Part shown: positions 15,613 through 24,509 of the stretch, piece after piece | How positions within the stretch are numbered: position 1 is the stretch's first letter | Layout: each line of letters starts with the position of its first letter | Assembly: GCF_012163155.1 (NCBI RefSeq) | Contig: NZ_JAAVUN010000005.1 | Location: 50,533 to 114,532, forward strand | Reading direction: 5' to 3' | Length of the DNA: 64,000 nt | Origin: Kocuria subflava | GTDB lineage: Bacteria > Actinomycetota > Actinomycetes > Actinomycetales > Micrococcaceae | The notes under the pieces: model-generated | Told to the model about the DNA's origin: nothing | Databases searched by the model: none | The model's input: only the letters and a program-made list of their open reading frames with translations | Program-made: the position numbers and the translations under genes

Positions 15613-16932
15613 TCAGGCATCCACGACGTCGAAATTCGCGCCCAGCGTCTCCAACTTGCTGGTGAAGCGCTCGTAACCACGCTGAATCAATTCCACGCCG
15701 GTGACCTTGGAGTGGCCTTCTGCGCCCAGGGCCGCGATCAGGTGGGAGAAGCCACCGCGCAGGTCCGGGACGTGAATGTCCTGGGCCTTCAGAGGCGTCC
15801 GGCCGGAAATGATGGCCGAGTGGACAAAGTTCGACTGTCCGAATCGGCAAGGCGTGGAGCCGAGGCAGTCGCGGTGCAGCTGAATGTTGGCGCCCATGCC
15901 GTTGAGGGCGTGGGTGAAGCCGAATCGGTTTTCGTAGAGCGTTTCGTGCACGATTGACACCCCGTCCGCCTGGGTCAGGGCCACCACCAGCGGCTGCTGC
16001 CAGTCAGTCATGAAACCGGGGTGCACGTCCGTTTCCACCACCAACGGATTGAGCGCACCACCCGGGTGGCTGAACTGGATGCCGTTGTCACGGATGTCCA
16101 GCTCACCGCCGGTCTTACGGAAGACGTTGAGGAAGGTCATCATGTCCGACTGGGTGGCGCCCTCAACAAAGATCGACCCACCGGTGACCAGCGCAGCCGA
16201 GCCCCAGGAAGCAGCCTCGATGCGGTCACACATGGCGCGGTGGTTGTAGCCCTTGAGCTCCTCCACGCCTTCAATGTGGATCACCCGGTCCGTCTGGACC
16301 GTGATGATCGCTCCCATCTTCTGCAGCACGGCAATCAGGTTCATGATTTCCGGCTCGGTGGCAGCCCCGCGCAGTTCGGTGCGTCCGCGAGCGCGCGTGG
16401 CAGAGAGCAGAACCTGTTCCGTGGCGCCCACGGACGGGTAGGGCAGCTCCACCTTGGCACCATGCAGTCCATTGGGAGCGGACATCTTGATGCCGGATTC
16501 CAGCTTGTCCACCTTGGCGCCAAAGTTGCGCAGCACGTCCAGGTGGTAGTTGATGGGCCGATCACCGATCTTGCAGCCACCCAAATCAGGGATGAAAGCC
16601 TCCCCCAGAGTGTGCAACAGCGGGCCACACAACAAGATGGGGATACGGGAGTCCCCGGCGTGGGCATCAATGTCCGAGTACCGCGCCCTGGTGACGTTGG
16701 TGGGATCCAGCGTCAGCGAACCTTGACCGTCGTTGGCCACGTCCACACCGTGCAGGGCCACCAGATCGGTGACCACCTGGACGTCCTTGATCTCCGGGAC
16801 GTTGTGCAACACGGAGGGTGTGGAGCCCAGCAGTGCCGCCACCATGGCTTTGGGCACAAAGTTCTTGGCTCCACGAACCTCGATGGTGCCTTCCAGAGGA
16901 ACGCCGCCGGTGATCTGCAGTGCGCTGGTCAT
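15613..16932 (-). CDS. murA: UDP-N-acetylglucosamine 1-carboxyvinyltransferase
   Basis: First committed step of peptidoglycan synthesis, transferring enolpyruvate from PEP to UDP-GlcNAc. MTSALQITGGVPLEGTI and RGAKNFVPKAMVAALL (about 20-35) form the substrate lysine loop. DAHAGDSRIPILLCGPLLH holds the cysteine of the mobile loop region, and DLRGGFSHLIAAL is near the C-terminus. The ATG at 16932 matches where the family starts and gives 439 residues. TAAACT (17013-17008) lies 6 nt before an in-frame GTG at 17001, so a 23-residue longer leaderless form is possible. Confidence 0.93.
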   Translation of the reverse strand: MTSALQITGGVPLEGTIEVRGAKNFVPKAMVAALLGSTPSVLHNVPEIKDVQVVTDLVALHGVDVANDGQGSLTLDPTNVTRARYSDIDAHAGDSRIPILLCGPLLHTLGEAFIPDLGGCKIGDRPINYHLDVLRNFGAKVDKLESGIKMSAPNGLHGAKVELPYPSVGATEQVLLSATRARGRTELRGAATEPEIMNLIAVLQKMGAIITVQTDRVIHIEGVEELKGYNHRAMCDRIEAASWGSAALVTGGSIFVEGATQSDMMTFLNVFRKTGGELDIRDNGIQFSHPGGALNPLVVETDVHPGFMTDWQQPLVVALTQADGVSIVHETLYENRFGFTHALNGMGANIQLHRDCLGSTPCRFGQSNFVHSAIISGRTPLKAQDIHVPDLRGGFSHLIAALGAEGHSKVTGVELIQRGYERFTSKLETLGANFDVVDA

Positions 16933-17063
16933 GGTCTCCCGATCTGTCGTCAACACTTCGCCCGTGGCAAAGCCGCGCCAGCCCTTGCCCTGGGTTGGCA
17001 CTGAGCCAGTTTAGGGGTCATTAATGAGCGCTTGATGACGCCGCGCGCGGTCCAGCCGCCCAC

Positions 17064-17105
17064 ACCCCGCCGCGCACCGCGCCGCATCAGACCCCGCGGC
17101 GGGGT
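17064..17105. terminator. Hairpin downstream of leuD
   Basis: An 11-bp inverted repeat (17064-17074 with 17095-17105) surrounds a 20-nt loop; the right arm also folds on itself. It lies 22 nt past the leuD stop and upstream of murA. GC-rich without a T-tract, so termination is likely but not certain. Confidence 0.45.
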
Positions 17106-17126
17106 GGTTTCAGGCGGCCCTGGAAC

Positions 17127-17726
17127 TCAGGTGCGGGCCGGCAGGGTCTTGGGCAACCACGCGGGGCGTGTGGCCTCGTAAGCGGCGATGTCGGATTCGT
17201 GCTGCAAGGTCAGCCCGATGTCATCCAGCCCCTCTGTCAACCGCCACCGCGTGTAGTCATCGATCTGGAACGGGACCGTAAGCGTCCCCACGGTCACGGT
17301 CCGGGCCTCCAAGTCCACGGTCACCTCTGCGCCCGGCTCTTCCTCGATCTGCTTCCAGATCAGTTCAACGTCGGGCTGCTCCACCTGGGCGGCCAACAAG
17401 CCCTGCTTGCCGGAGTTGCCACGGAAGATGTCTGCAAAGCGCGAGGAGATGACCACCTTGAAGCCGTAGTCACGCAAAGCCCACACGGCGTGTTCGCGGG
17501 AGGAACCGGTACCGAAATCGGGGCCGGCCACCAACACGGAGCCATTGCGGTAGGCCTCCTGGGTGAGCACGAACTCGGGATCCTTGCGCCAGGAGGCGAA
17601 CAGGGCGTCGTCGAATCCGGTCTTGGTGATGCGCTTGAGGTAGACGGCCGGGATGATCTGGTCCGTGTCCACGTTGGACTGACGCAGCGGTACGGCGATT
17701 CCGGTGTGGGTGGTGAATTTTTCCAT
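17127..17726 (-). CDS. leuD: 3-isopropylmalate dehydratase small subunit
   Basis: Small subunit of isopropylmalate isomerase, second step of leucine synthesis. [32 protein letters not shown] is the family start (NVDTDQIIP near 19-27), and [17 protein letters not shown] carries the substrate-binding loop. The 199-residue length is standard. It is cotranscribed with leuC from the leuC/iclR intergenic promoter. Confidence 0.95.
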   Translation of the reverse strand: MEKFTTHTGIAVPLRQSNVDTDQIIPAVYLKRITKTGFDDALFASWRKDPEFVLTQEAYRNGSVLVAGPDFGTGSSREHAVWALRDYGFKVVISSRFADIFRGNSGKQGLLAAQVEQPDVELIWKQIEEEPGAEVTVDLEARTVTVGTLTVPFQIDDYTRWRLTEGLDDIGLTLQHESDIAAYEATRPAWLPKTLPART

Positions 17727-17755
17727 GCTGACTCCTAGAGGCTTTGTGTCTGTTC

Positions 17756-17791
17756 GGCTGGGCGGGCTCAGATTGGCTGGGCGGGCTCAGA
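17756..17791. repeat. 17-bp direct repeat between leuC and leuD
   Basis: The same 17-mer (17756-17772 and 17775-17791, containing GGCGGGCTCAGA) occurs twice, 2 nt apart. The second copy covers the leuC stop codon. It may be a small local duplication. Confidence 0.6.
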
Positions 17792-19241
17792 CGCTCAGCG
17801 TCTCCAGGTCGGACGGTGCGGACAGCGTTCCGCGCACTGCAGTGGCTGCCGCCACCACCGGGGAGACCAGGTGGGTGCGGCCGCCCTTGCCCTGACGGCC
17901 TTCAAAGTTGCGGTTGGAGGTGGAGGCACACCGCTGACCGGGTTCCAGCTGATCCGGGTTCATGCCCAGGCACATGGAACATCCGGCGAACCGCCAGTCC
18001 GCGCCGAAGTCCTTGAACACCTGGTCCAGGCCTTCCTCCTCCGCCTGGATACGGACTTTCTGGGACCCGGGAACCACCATCATGGTCACGTTGGCTGCCT
18101 TGGTGCGGCCCTTGACCACGTCGGCGGCAAGGCGCAGGTCCTCAATGCGCGAGTTGGTGCAGGAGCCCAGGAACACCACGTCCACGGGGATCTCCTTCAT
18201 GGGGGTACCCGGAACCAGGTCCATGTACTCCAGGGCTCGGCGCGCTGCTGCCTTGGCGTTGTCCTCCCCCAGGTCCTCCGGGTCCGGCACGGACTGAGAC
18301 AGGGAGACACCCTGCCCGGGGTTGGTCCCCCAGGTCACAAAGGGCTCGAGTTTATCGGCGTTGATGACCACGTCAGCATCAAAGGTGGCACCGTCATCCG
18401 TGGTCAAGGACTTCCAGTACTCAACGGCGTCCTCCCAGTCCTGGCCCTGCGGTGCGTGCGGGCGGCCCTGGACGTAGTCAAAGGTGGTTTGGTCGGGTGC
18501 AATCATTCCGGCGCGGGCACCGGCCTCAATGGACATGTTGCAGATGGTCATCCGCGCTTCCATGGAGAGCTGCCGGATCGCTGAGCCGCGGTACTCCAAC
18601 ACGTAGCCCTGCCCACCACCCGTGCCGATCTTGGCGATTACCGCCAGGATGATGTCCTTGGAGGACACCCCGGGACGCAACTGCCCGTCCACCCGGATGG
18701 ACATGGTCTTGAAAGGCGCCAACGGCAAGGTCTGGGTGGCCATCACGTGCTCCACCTCTGAGGTGCCGATACCAAAGGCCAGGGCACCAAAGGCACCGTG
18801 GGTGGAGGTGTGAGAGTCACCGCACACCACAGTCATTCCGGGCATGGTCACACCCAGCTGCGGGCCCACCACGTGCACAATGCCTTGCTCGTCATCACCC
18901 AGAGAGTGCAGGCGCACACCGAACTCCTCGGCGTTGCTGCGCAGTGTTTGAATCTGCTTGCGAGAGGTCTGGTCAGCAATCCGGGCGAAAATGTCCTGGG
19001 TGGGCGTGTTGTGATCCTCCGTGCCCAGGGTCAGGTCCACGCGCCGCAGTTGACGCCCCGCCAACCGCAGTCCTTCAAATGCCTGGGGTGAGGTGACCTC
19101 ATGGATCAGATGGAGATCGATGTAAAGCAGATCCGGCTGGCCGTCCTGTCCCTTGCGCACCAGGTGGGCGTCCCACACCTTTTCGGCCAAGGTCTTGGGA
19201 CCTGCTGAGGGGGCTACAGCATCAGTGAACGGGCTGGGCAT
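17787..19241 (-). CDS. leuC: 3-isopropylmalate dehydratase large subunit
   Basis: Large, 4Fe-4S-containing subunit of isopropylmalate isomerase. Cluster cysteines are in [15 protein letters not shown] and [32 protein letters not shown] is the aconitase-family signature. The ATG at 19241 (484 residues) has AAAGGA 7 nt upstream and matches the family start; the frame extends further upstream without homology-like sequence. Expression is likely controlled by the divergent IclR-family protein through the intergenic dyad. Confidence 0.95.
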   Translation of the reverse strand: MPSPFTDAVAPSAGPKTLAEKVWDAHLVRKGQDGQPDLLYIDLHLIHEVTSPQAFEGLRLAGRQLRRVDLTLGTEDHNTPTQDIFARIADQTSRKQIQTLRSNAEEFGVRLHSLGDDEQGIVHVVGPQLGVTMPGMTVVCGDSHTSTHGAFGALAFGIGTSEVEHVMATQTLPLAPFKTMSIRVDGQLRPGVSSKDIILAVIAKIGTGGGQGYVLEYRGSAIRQLSMEARMTICNMSIEAGARAGMIAPDQTTFDYVQGRPHAPQGQDWEDAVEYWKSLTTDDGATFDADVVINADKLEPFVTWGTNPGQGVSLSQSVPDPEDLGEDNAKAAARRALEYMDLVPGTPMKEIPVDVVFLGSCTNSRIEDLRLAADVVKGRTKAANVTMMVVPGSQKVRIQAEEEGLDQVFKDFGADWRFAGCSMCLGMNPDQLEPGQRCASTSNRNFEGRQGKGGRTHLVSPVVAAATAVRGTLSAPSDLETLSV

Positions 19242-19324
19242 GCTCTGTCCTTTACGGGCTGACGGGTCTTCTGCACCAAGCATCCGGGCCGTGCGGTGAT
19301 CGCGCCACCAGTTCTTGGGTCTTC

Positions 19325-19337
19325 TCGCATAATGAGA
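19325..19337. promoter_or_regulatory. Dyad in the leuC/iclR intergenic region, candidate IclR operator
   Basis: TCGCATAATGAGA is an imperfect palindrome (TC-x-CAT-A-ATG-x-GA). On the minus strand it covers CATTAT (19334-19329), a reasonable -10 for leuC. On the plus strand it lies immediately upstream of TAATAT (19341-19346), the -10 of the regulator. The position suits a site repressing both genes. Confidence 0.45.
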
Positions 19338-19352
19338 CGCTAATATCAACAC

Positions 19353-20129
19353 ATGGACATCTCAGGTGCACAGAGCCCCCTCCCTTCCCACGGGCCGGAT
19401 GATCCGGCTTCTTCGTTCTCCCCCAGTGGCGTGGGCGTGATTGACAAAGCCTCCCTGATTCTGGATCTGCTGGAAGCAGGCCCGGCGTCGTTGTCCCAGC
19501 TGGTCTCCGCCACAGGGATTTCACGCCCCACCGTGCACCGACTGGCATCGGCCTTGGCACACCACCGGCTGCTGGGACGCGACATCCAAGGGCGATTCGT
19601 CCTGGGCTCCCGATTGGTGGAGCTGGCCTCAGCAGCTGGTGAGGACAGATTGATTGCCGCCGCCGGTCCCGTCCTGGTCCAGTTGCGCGACGCCACGGGT
19701 GAATCCGCCCAGATCTTCCGCCGCCAGGGCGAATGGCGGGTGTGCGTGGCCTCCTCCGAACGCCCCATCGGCTTGCGGGACACCATCCCGGTGGGAACCC
19801 AGTTGTCCATGAAGGCGGGATCTGCAGCTCAAGTGCTGGTGGCGTGGGAGGACCACGACCGCCTGTTGGAGGGCCTGCACGCTGCCCGTTTCACGGCCAC
19901 CATGTTGGCGGGAGTCCGACGCCGCGGTTGGGCCCAGTCCATCGGCGAGCGCGAAACGGGCATCGCCTCCGTCTCGGCACCGGTGCGGGGACCTGGCGGA
20001 CGGGTGATCGCGGCAGTCTCCATCTCTGGACCGATTGACCGGTTGACCCGCCAACCGGGGCGCCAGCATGCGGAGACGGTGGTGGCAGCCGCTCGGCAAC
20101 TCACCCAGGCCATCCGCCCCGCCGCCTGA
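19353..20129 (+). CDS. IclR-family transcriptional regulator (LtbR/NdgR type)
   Basis: A 258-residue regulator with an N-terminal winged helix-turn-helix (about 28-85; [23 protein letters not shown]) and a C-terminal IclR effector domain ([22 protein letters not shown]). IclR proteins divergent from leuCD in actinobacteria are LtbR (Corynebacterium) or NdgR (Streptomyces), which control leucine genes, so that role is inferred by position. TAATAT is 6 nt before the ATG, predicting a leaderless mRNA. Confidence 0.88.
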   Translation: MDISGAQSPLPSHGPDDPASSFSPSGVGVIDKASLILDLLEAGPASLSQLVSATGISRPTVHRLASALAHHRLLGRDIQGRFVLGSRLVELASAAGEDRLIAAAGPVLVQLRDATGESAQIFRRQGEWRVCVASSERPIGLRDTIPVGTQLSMKAGSAAQVLVAWEDHDRLLEGLHAARFTATMLAGVRRRGWAQSIGERETGIASVSAPVRGPGGRVIAAVSISGPIDRLTRQPGRQHAETVVAAARQLTQAIRPAA

Positions 20130-20147
20130 GACGCTCCGGTGCCACAC

Positions 20148-20173
20148 GACCGCCGCAGAGGCGGCCCGCGGTC
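20148..20173. terminator. Weak hairpin between iclR and the GTPase gene
   Basis: GACCGC (20148-20153) and GCGGTC (20168-20173) pair around a smaller CCGC/GCGG stem in the 42-nt gap between convergent genes. It overlaps the downstream stop codon. Stability is modest. Confidence 0.35.
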
Positions 20174-21851
20174 ACTTCATGGCGGTGGCCCGCCGCAGTC
20201 CGAGCCCCACCTGGTCGTGGACGGTGAGTTCTTGTTCAACCGGTTGGATCACGTTGTGGTCAGCGGCCACAGCAATTTGCTCCCGTAGGCGTTTGGCCAC
20301 TCGCCTGGCCCGCCACCGTCCTCCCCACCGGGCAAAGACTGCGCTGAGAAGCCCCAGAACCAATCCGAGAACAAGACCCGTGACCACCAACAACGTGGGA
20401 ACGGGAACGCCCGTGCCCTCCACCTCAGGGGTGTCCGGAACCGGGATCTGCAAGTACTGCAAGGCGAACAGTCCCGTCAGCCACACCAGCCCCACCACCG
20501 CGGTCAGCAGAGCCAACCACTGGATCACGTCCAGCGGAAGCCACCACCAGGAACGGGCACCACGGCGCAGGTCCGTGTGAGCCAGGGCCTGGTCCAGCGC
20601 ATCAGGCAGATCTTCATGGCGGGAGCGCGCTGCTTCCCGGATGGAGCGTTCCCACACCGGGGTGGCCCCTTCAGAGACTTCATCGGCAAATCGCCGTACT
20701 GCGGTGTCTGCAGAGGCCCGCTGGGCAGGAGACATGGGCGGCAGCGACGAACGATGCAGGGAGGGATCCTTGGCGTCGTCGTTGATGTCCTGCAGGTGCA
20801 GGCGACGCAAAGGGTCCTTGCGGAAGCCACTGGCCCAACGCACCGGCAACCATCCGGTGCGCTTGCCGGCGTTGAGCACGTAGGAGCGCCGGGCGGCCTG
20901 GGCGATGCCGTCTGCGTTGGCAGCGCGCACCAATCCTTCCGTGAGCTCTTCGCGGGCAAACGGAGTCACCCCGGCAGGCTGACCCACACCGTGAGATTCC
21001 TGCAGGGCTTCCACCGCACCTACCAGATCAGCCGAGAGCCGTGCGGCGGCAGCCTCCTTGCCCTCCACCACCTCGGCGATCCGTGCCCTCACTGAGCCGA
21101 TCCCCATGCCGGTGGCGGCAGAGGTTGCCACCGGTGCTGATCTCCCCGTGGCATGCAGGCCGTCACGGCGCAGCAGATCGGACAGGGAGGCCAGAACACT
21201 ACGGATTTGGTCATTGGGCAGGCGATCAGCTTGGTTGAGCACCACCAGTGTGACAGCGGCATGGCGTGACAGGGGCGCAATGAATTCGTCGTGCAACACG
21301 GCATCGGCGTATTTCTGCGGGTCCACCACCCACACCACCACGTCCACCATCCCCACCAGGCGGTGGGCGATCTCGCGGTGTTCGCGGGCCACGGAGTCCA
21401 CGTCCGGCAGGTCCAGCAGCACCAGACCCTGCGGCACCTCAGTCCAGAGACCAGCCACCCCGGCCGACCACGGTGACTCGTCTGCCTCGTCCAGGACGTA
21501 GCGGGATTCGACCCCCAACCAGTCCAACAGGGGCTCGGCCCCGTGGGGGGAACCCAGGACGGCCACGGGGGATGTGGTGGTGGGGCGGCGAACAGCGGCA
21601 TCGGCCACTGGTCGCCCCACCACGGCGTTGAGCAGGGAGGACTTGCCGGAGCCGGTGGCACCGAAGAACCCCACCACCGTGTGATCTGCAGAGAGAGAAC
21701 GCCTGGTCACGGCGCGTTCCAGGACGGCGTCAGCGCGCTCGACGGCGTGATCGTCCAGGCGGCCTCGGCCGGCCTCAACAGCTTCTTGGAGCCCTTCCAG
21801 GCGTTGGTCAATGTTGAAGGTCTGTACCTTCTTGCGGCCCAGTTCGATCAC
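20172..21851 (-). CDS. Membrane-associated dynamin-like GTPase A
   Basis: A 559-residue P-loop GTPase with G1 GATGSGKSSLLNAVVG (about 64-79), G3 DLPDVDS and a G4-like NQAD. The C-terminal third has two hydrophobic helices (about 430-455, WLALLTAVVGLVWLTGLF, and 475-497, VVTGLVLGLVLGLLSAVF) followed by a basic tail. This layout resembles actinobacterial dynamin-like/YfjP-type proteins that remodel membranes, such as the paired DynA/DynB of Streptomyces; the function here is inferred. Its start overlaps the stop of GTPase B by 4 nt, so they are made together. Confidence 0.75.
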   Translation of the reverse strand: MIELGRKKVQTFNIDQRLEGLQEAVEAGRGRLDDHAVERADAVLERAVTRRSLSADHTVVGFFGATGSGKSSLLNAVVGRPVADAAVRRPTTTSPVAVLGSPHGAEPLLDWLGVESRYVLDEADESPWSAGVAGLWTEVPQGLVLLDLPDVDSVAREHREIAHRLVGMVDVVVWVVDPQKYADAVLHDEFIAPLSRHAAVTLVVLNQADRLPNDQIRSVLASLSDLLRRDGLHATGRSAPVATSAATGMGIGSVRARIAEVVEGKEAAAARLSADLVGAVEALQESHGVGQPAGVTPFAREELTEGLVRAANADGIAQAARRSYVLNAGKRTGWLPVRWASGFRKDPLRRLHLQDINDDAKDPSLHRSSLPPMSPAQRASADTAVRRFADEVSEGATPVWERSIREAARSRHEDLPDALDQALAHTDLRRGARSWWWLPLDVIQWLALLTAVVGLVWLTGLFALQYLQIPVPDTPEVEGTGVPVPTLLVVTGLVLGLVLGLLSAVFARWGGRWRARRVAKRLREQIAVAADHNVIQPVEQELTVHDQVGLGLRRATAMK

Positions 21852-23866
21852 AGCTGCTCCCCCGTGCTCTGCACGCGCTGGGCTGCATCGCGGATGGCCC
21901 CGGACTTGGGGTCATCCACCACGTCGAGACGTTCCAACCAGGGCTGTTCAAGGGACTGCACCAGCTCCCGCAGCCTGACTTCCAGGTCCTTGCGGGCCTT
22001 CTCCGCCAGGCGGCGCACGCCGTCCTCACCGAACACGGCCTCCAGCAGCTTGGTGCCCACCACACCGGAGGCACCGGCAATGCCGATCTCCGCACCGGTG
22101 AGTCCTGCGGACATGGAGAACACGGTGATCATCAGGGCCACGGTGACCACGTTGAGCCCGATGGAGAGCACCCTGGCCTGGGTGCGCTTGCCTGCACCTT
22201 CACGCTGGATCAGCTCCATGACATCGCCCTGCCAGGCGCGGATCACAGCGGCACAGCGGTCAGGGACGTCACGGGGCAGTTTGCCCAGGTCGTCGTCGCC
22301 CAGCAGTGCCCGCCCGGCGCGCTCAGATCGCCAACGCCGCTGGGAGTTCTCCCCCGCCTTGGCCAGTTCTTCCACGATCACCGCTTGCAGCCCCGATTCC
22401 AGGGCCTGTTCCACTTGGACTTCAGGGGCCGGTTTGCCTTTGACGGCCGAGCTCAGACGGTCCCGCAGCCGACCGATCCTGGCCTCCACGGACCGGAAGA
22501 ACTCACCGGTGCCCACAAAGTCCTGCCAGCGGGAGAGCACCTCGTCACGCAGCAATGAGCCGTCCTTGGTGGAGGCGATGATCTCCTGCAGGGCCCGCTC
22601 GTGGGCTTCCACCACGTCCGTGCGCAGTTGAGTGGTGACGGTTTCCTGGGTTGCCACGTCTTCTGAGATTTCCTGGCCGCGTTCGGCCACTTGCCGCAGC
22701 GCTCCACCCACGGTTCGCCTGGCGACCTCAGCACGCGCCATGGAGTCCGCGGCCAGGTCGGCCAACCAGGAATGCAGTCCGTCCACCAGCCCTGCCGGAA
22801 GCATGCCTGCCGCGTTCAGCGGAGCCTCCGGGATCACAAAAATGGGTGCCTGACCCAGCCCGTGCTCGGTGAGCATCCGTTCCAGGTCCGGTTCGATTTC
22901 CTGGGCCACCCCCTGGGGCACCCGGTCCAGAACGACGGCGACCGTGATGTCACGTCGGCCGGCTTCCACCAACAGTTCCCACGGAACGGCGTCGGCGTAA
23001 CGGTTGGCCGTGGTGGTGAACAACCACAGGTCCGCTGCAGCCAACAGCTGATTGGCCAGTTTGCGGTTCTCTTCCGAGATGGAGTCGATGTCCGGGGCAT
23101 CCAGCAGTGCCACGCCACGGTTGATGCCCTCATCAGCCAACAGCACCAGGCTGTGCGTGGGTTCATCCACGTGTTCAGAGGCCGCGGGGGCATCCAATGT
23201 GGAGCGCGCGGACTGGGGTGAAGTTGATGCCAACTGCCCACGGACCCGTGCCAAGTGGGGCAGGACCCGGGTGCCTTCAAAGGCGTTGCCGTCCAAGGGG
23301 TGATGGATCAGCATGGGCTGACGCGTGGTGGGTCTCACCGCACCTGCTCGAGTCACAGGGCGTCCCACCAAGGCGTTGACCAGCGTGGACTTGCCGGCAC
23401 CCGTGGAACCACCCACCACGGCCAGCAGCGGTGCGTCCAAGGACTTCACACGCGGCAGCACGTAGTCCTCGATTTGCGCCAGCGTTCGTCGCACGGACTC
23501 CCGGGCTGACTCCGCCCCTGGCGTTTCCAGTGGCAGCTCGGTGTCAGCCAGCAGATCTCGCAGATCCTCCACAGCCACAGCGGTGGCCTCCGCGCCACCG
23601 CCGGCCGGCTTGCGGGCAGCATCTGCCTTGCTTCGACCGGACCTGTCTAGATCAGACCTGGCCCGGTCGGATGGGACTGCACCGGAGGACACTTCACCAG
23701 AAGGAACTGGGTCAGACGGCATCGATCCATCCGGCAACGCGCTGGGGAGCTGACCCCACGGCAGGTGCCGCGTGGCCTCAGTGGAGAAGTTCTCGGCCGA
23801 ATCCGCGGTTCGGTGGGAGCCCTGCGGGTTCAGCTCATGATCAGATGTGCTCACAGGGTTCATCAT
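21848..23866 (-). CDS. Membrane-associated dynamin-like GTPase B
   Basis: A 672-residue partner of GTPase A. An N-terminal region of about 100 residues is low in complexity (Ser, Pro, Asp, Arg, with PSDPVPSGEVSSGAVPSD). The GTPase domain has G1 GGSTGAGKSTLVNALVG (about 172-188) and G3 DAPDIDS. The G4 NKxD motif is not evident, the region reading VVLDRVPQG. Helical stretches flank a hydrophobic hairpin (NVVTVALMITVFSMSAGL to AGASGVVGTKLL). I chose the ATG at 23866, followed directly by a second ATG; the frame extends to 23926. Palindromic repeats lie upstream. Confidence 0.72.
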   Translation of the reverse strand: MMNPVSTSDHELNPQGSHRTADSAENFSTEATRHLPWGQLPSALPDGSMPSDPVPSGEVSSGAVPSDRARSDLDRSGRSKADAARKPAGGGAEATAVAVEDLRDLLADTELPLETPGAESARESVRRTLAQIEDYVLPRVKSLDAPLLAVVGGSTGAGKSTLVNALVGRPVTRAGAVRPTTRQPMLIHHPLDGNAFEGTRVLPHLARVRGQLASTSPQSARSTLDAPAASEHVDEPTHSLVLLADEGINRGVALLDAPDIDSISEENRKLANQLLAAADLWLFTTTANRYADAVPWELLVEAGRRDITVAVVLDRVPQGVAQEIEPDLERMLTEHGLGQAPIFVIPEAPLNAAGMLPAGLVDGLHSWLADLAADSMARAEVARRTVGGALRQVAERGQEISEDVATQETVTTQLRTDVVEAHERALQEIIASTKDGSLLRDEVLSRWQDFVGTGEFFRSVEARIGRLRDRLSSAVKGKPAPEVQVEQALESGLQAVIVEELAKAGENSQRRWRSERAGRALLGDDDLGKLPRDVPDRCAAVIRAWQGDVMELIQREGAGKRTQARVLSIGLNVVTVALMITVFSMSAGLTGAEIGIAGASGVVGTKLLEAVFGEDGVRRLAEKARKDLEVRLRELVQSLEQPWLERLDVVDDPKSGAIRDAAQRVQSTGEQL

Positions 23867-23915
23867 GCCCCATCTCTGGATCAGGTGTGGGAGCGCGGAA
23901 CTCACTGATCCCAGC

Positions 23916-23981
23916 GAGATCACCACTAAACGGTGAAATCACCGGCAACGGGGTGTCATCTCATCAACAGCCGGTGATCTC
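23916..23981. repeat. Cluster of GGTGATxTC-type inverted repeats
   Basis: GAGATCACC (23916-23924) is the exact reverse complement of GGTGATCTC (23973-23981), and between them sits the 12-bp palindrome GGTGAAATCACC (23932-23943). All lie just upstream of the GTPase-B start. They could be a multi-site operator or a fold-back structure. Confidence 0.5.
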
Positions 23982-24003
23982 ACGCGTTGACCCGCGTGGA
24001 CAC

Positions 24004-24045
24004 AGCAAAAGCCCCGGACATCAGATGATGTCCGGGGCTTTTGCT
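24004..24045. terminator. Terminator of the tRNA-Gln/Glu/Glu transcript
   Basis: A perfect 19-bp stem (24004-24022 with 24027-24045) and a 4-nt loop, with CTTTTGCT in the descending arm. It lies 3 nt past the encoded CCA of the last tRNA-Glu and also separates it from the GTPase genes. Confidence 0.85.
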
Positions 24046-24048
24046 CGG

Positions 24049-24124
24049 TGGTGACCCCAACCGGATTCGAACCGGTGTTGCCGCCGTGAGAGGGCGGAGT
24101 ACTAGGCCGCTATACGATGGGGCC
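24049..24124 (-). tRNA. tRNA-Glu (CTC), copy 1, CCA encoded
   Basis: Complete cloverleaf: acceptor GGCCCCA/TGGGGTC, anticodon stem CCGCC/GGCGG with loop CTCTCAC giving anticodon CTC, T-loop GGTTCGAATCC. Discriminator A is followed by an encoded CCA (24051-24049). Identical in its tRNA body to the second copy 97 nt upstream. Confidence 0.95.
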
Positions 24125-24176
24125 GAGGTGACTCAGATGAACGCAGAGTCTGACGTTCCCGGTGCCACCGGGAGAC

Positions 24177-24206
24177 CCACACATCAACTGACAAGCTGAT
24201 GTGTGG
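24177..24206. other. Hairpin in the spacer between the two tRNA-Glu genes
   Basis: CCACACATCA (24177-24186) pairs with TGATGTGTGG (24197-24206), a 10-bp stem with a 10-nt loop. It may guide precursor cleavage or be a vestigial terminator. Confidence 0.45.
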
Positions 24207-24220
24207 AAGCTGTAGCGGAG

Positions 24221-24293
24221 TGACCCCAACCGGATTCGAACCGGTGTTGCCGCCGTGAGAGGGCGGAGTACTAGGCCGCTATACGATGGGGCC
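24221..24293 (-). tRNA. tRNA-Glu (CTC), copy 2, no encoded CCA
   Basis: Same 73-nt body as copy 1 (anticodon CTC), but the bases after the discriminator are CTC, so CCA must be added enzymatically. One nucleotide separates its 5' end from the tRNA-Gln 3' end. Confidence 0.95.
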
Positions 24294-24294
24294 G

Positions 24295-24366
24295 CTGGGG
24301 TACCAGGACTCGAACCTAGAATGACGGTACCAGAAACCGTTGTGTTGCCAATTACACCATACCCCA
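24295..24366 (-). tRNA. tRNA-Gln (CTG)
   Basis: Acceptor TGGGGTA/TACCCCA with discriminator G, anticodon stem ACGGT/ACCGT and loop TTCTGGT giving CTG, T-arm GGTTCGAGTCC. No CCA is encoded. First gene of the three-tRNA transcript downstream of gltX. Confidence 0.95.
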
Positions 24367-24423
24367 CTGCACACGCGGCTTTCGGGCTTCAAGAAGTCCG
24401 TCGGCTGCGCGCAACGAGCAGAA

Positions 24424-24452
24424 ACTATACCCACACTGCAGGGACCCGGCAA
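24424..24452 (-). promoter_or_regulatory. Promoter of the tRNA-Gln/Glu/Glu operon
   Basis: TTGCCG (24452-24447) and TATAGT (24429-24424) are 17 nt apart on the minus strand, giving a start near 24417 and a leader of about 50 nt. The -35 lies inside the gltX terminator stem. Confidence 0.65.
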
Positions 24453-24467
24453 ATCATGCCGGGCCCC
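24441..24467 (-). terminator. Terminator of gltX
   Basis: GGG-x-CCCGGCA pairs with TGCCGGG-x-CCC around AATCA, a 10-bp stem with one mismatch, 43 nt past the gltX stop. It shares bases with the tRNA promoter. Confidence 0.55.
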
Positions 24468-24509
24468 TGTTCCCGCGCTGTGAGCAGCGTTACAACGGCT
24501 GCTGCGGCG

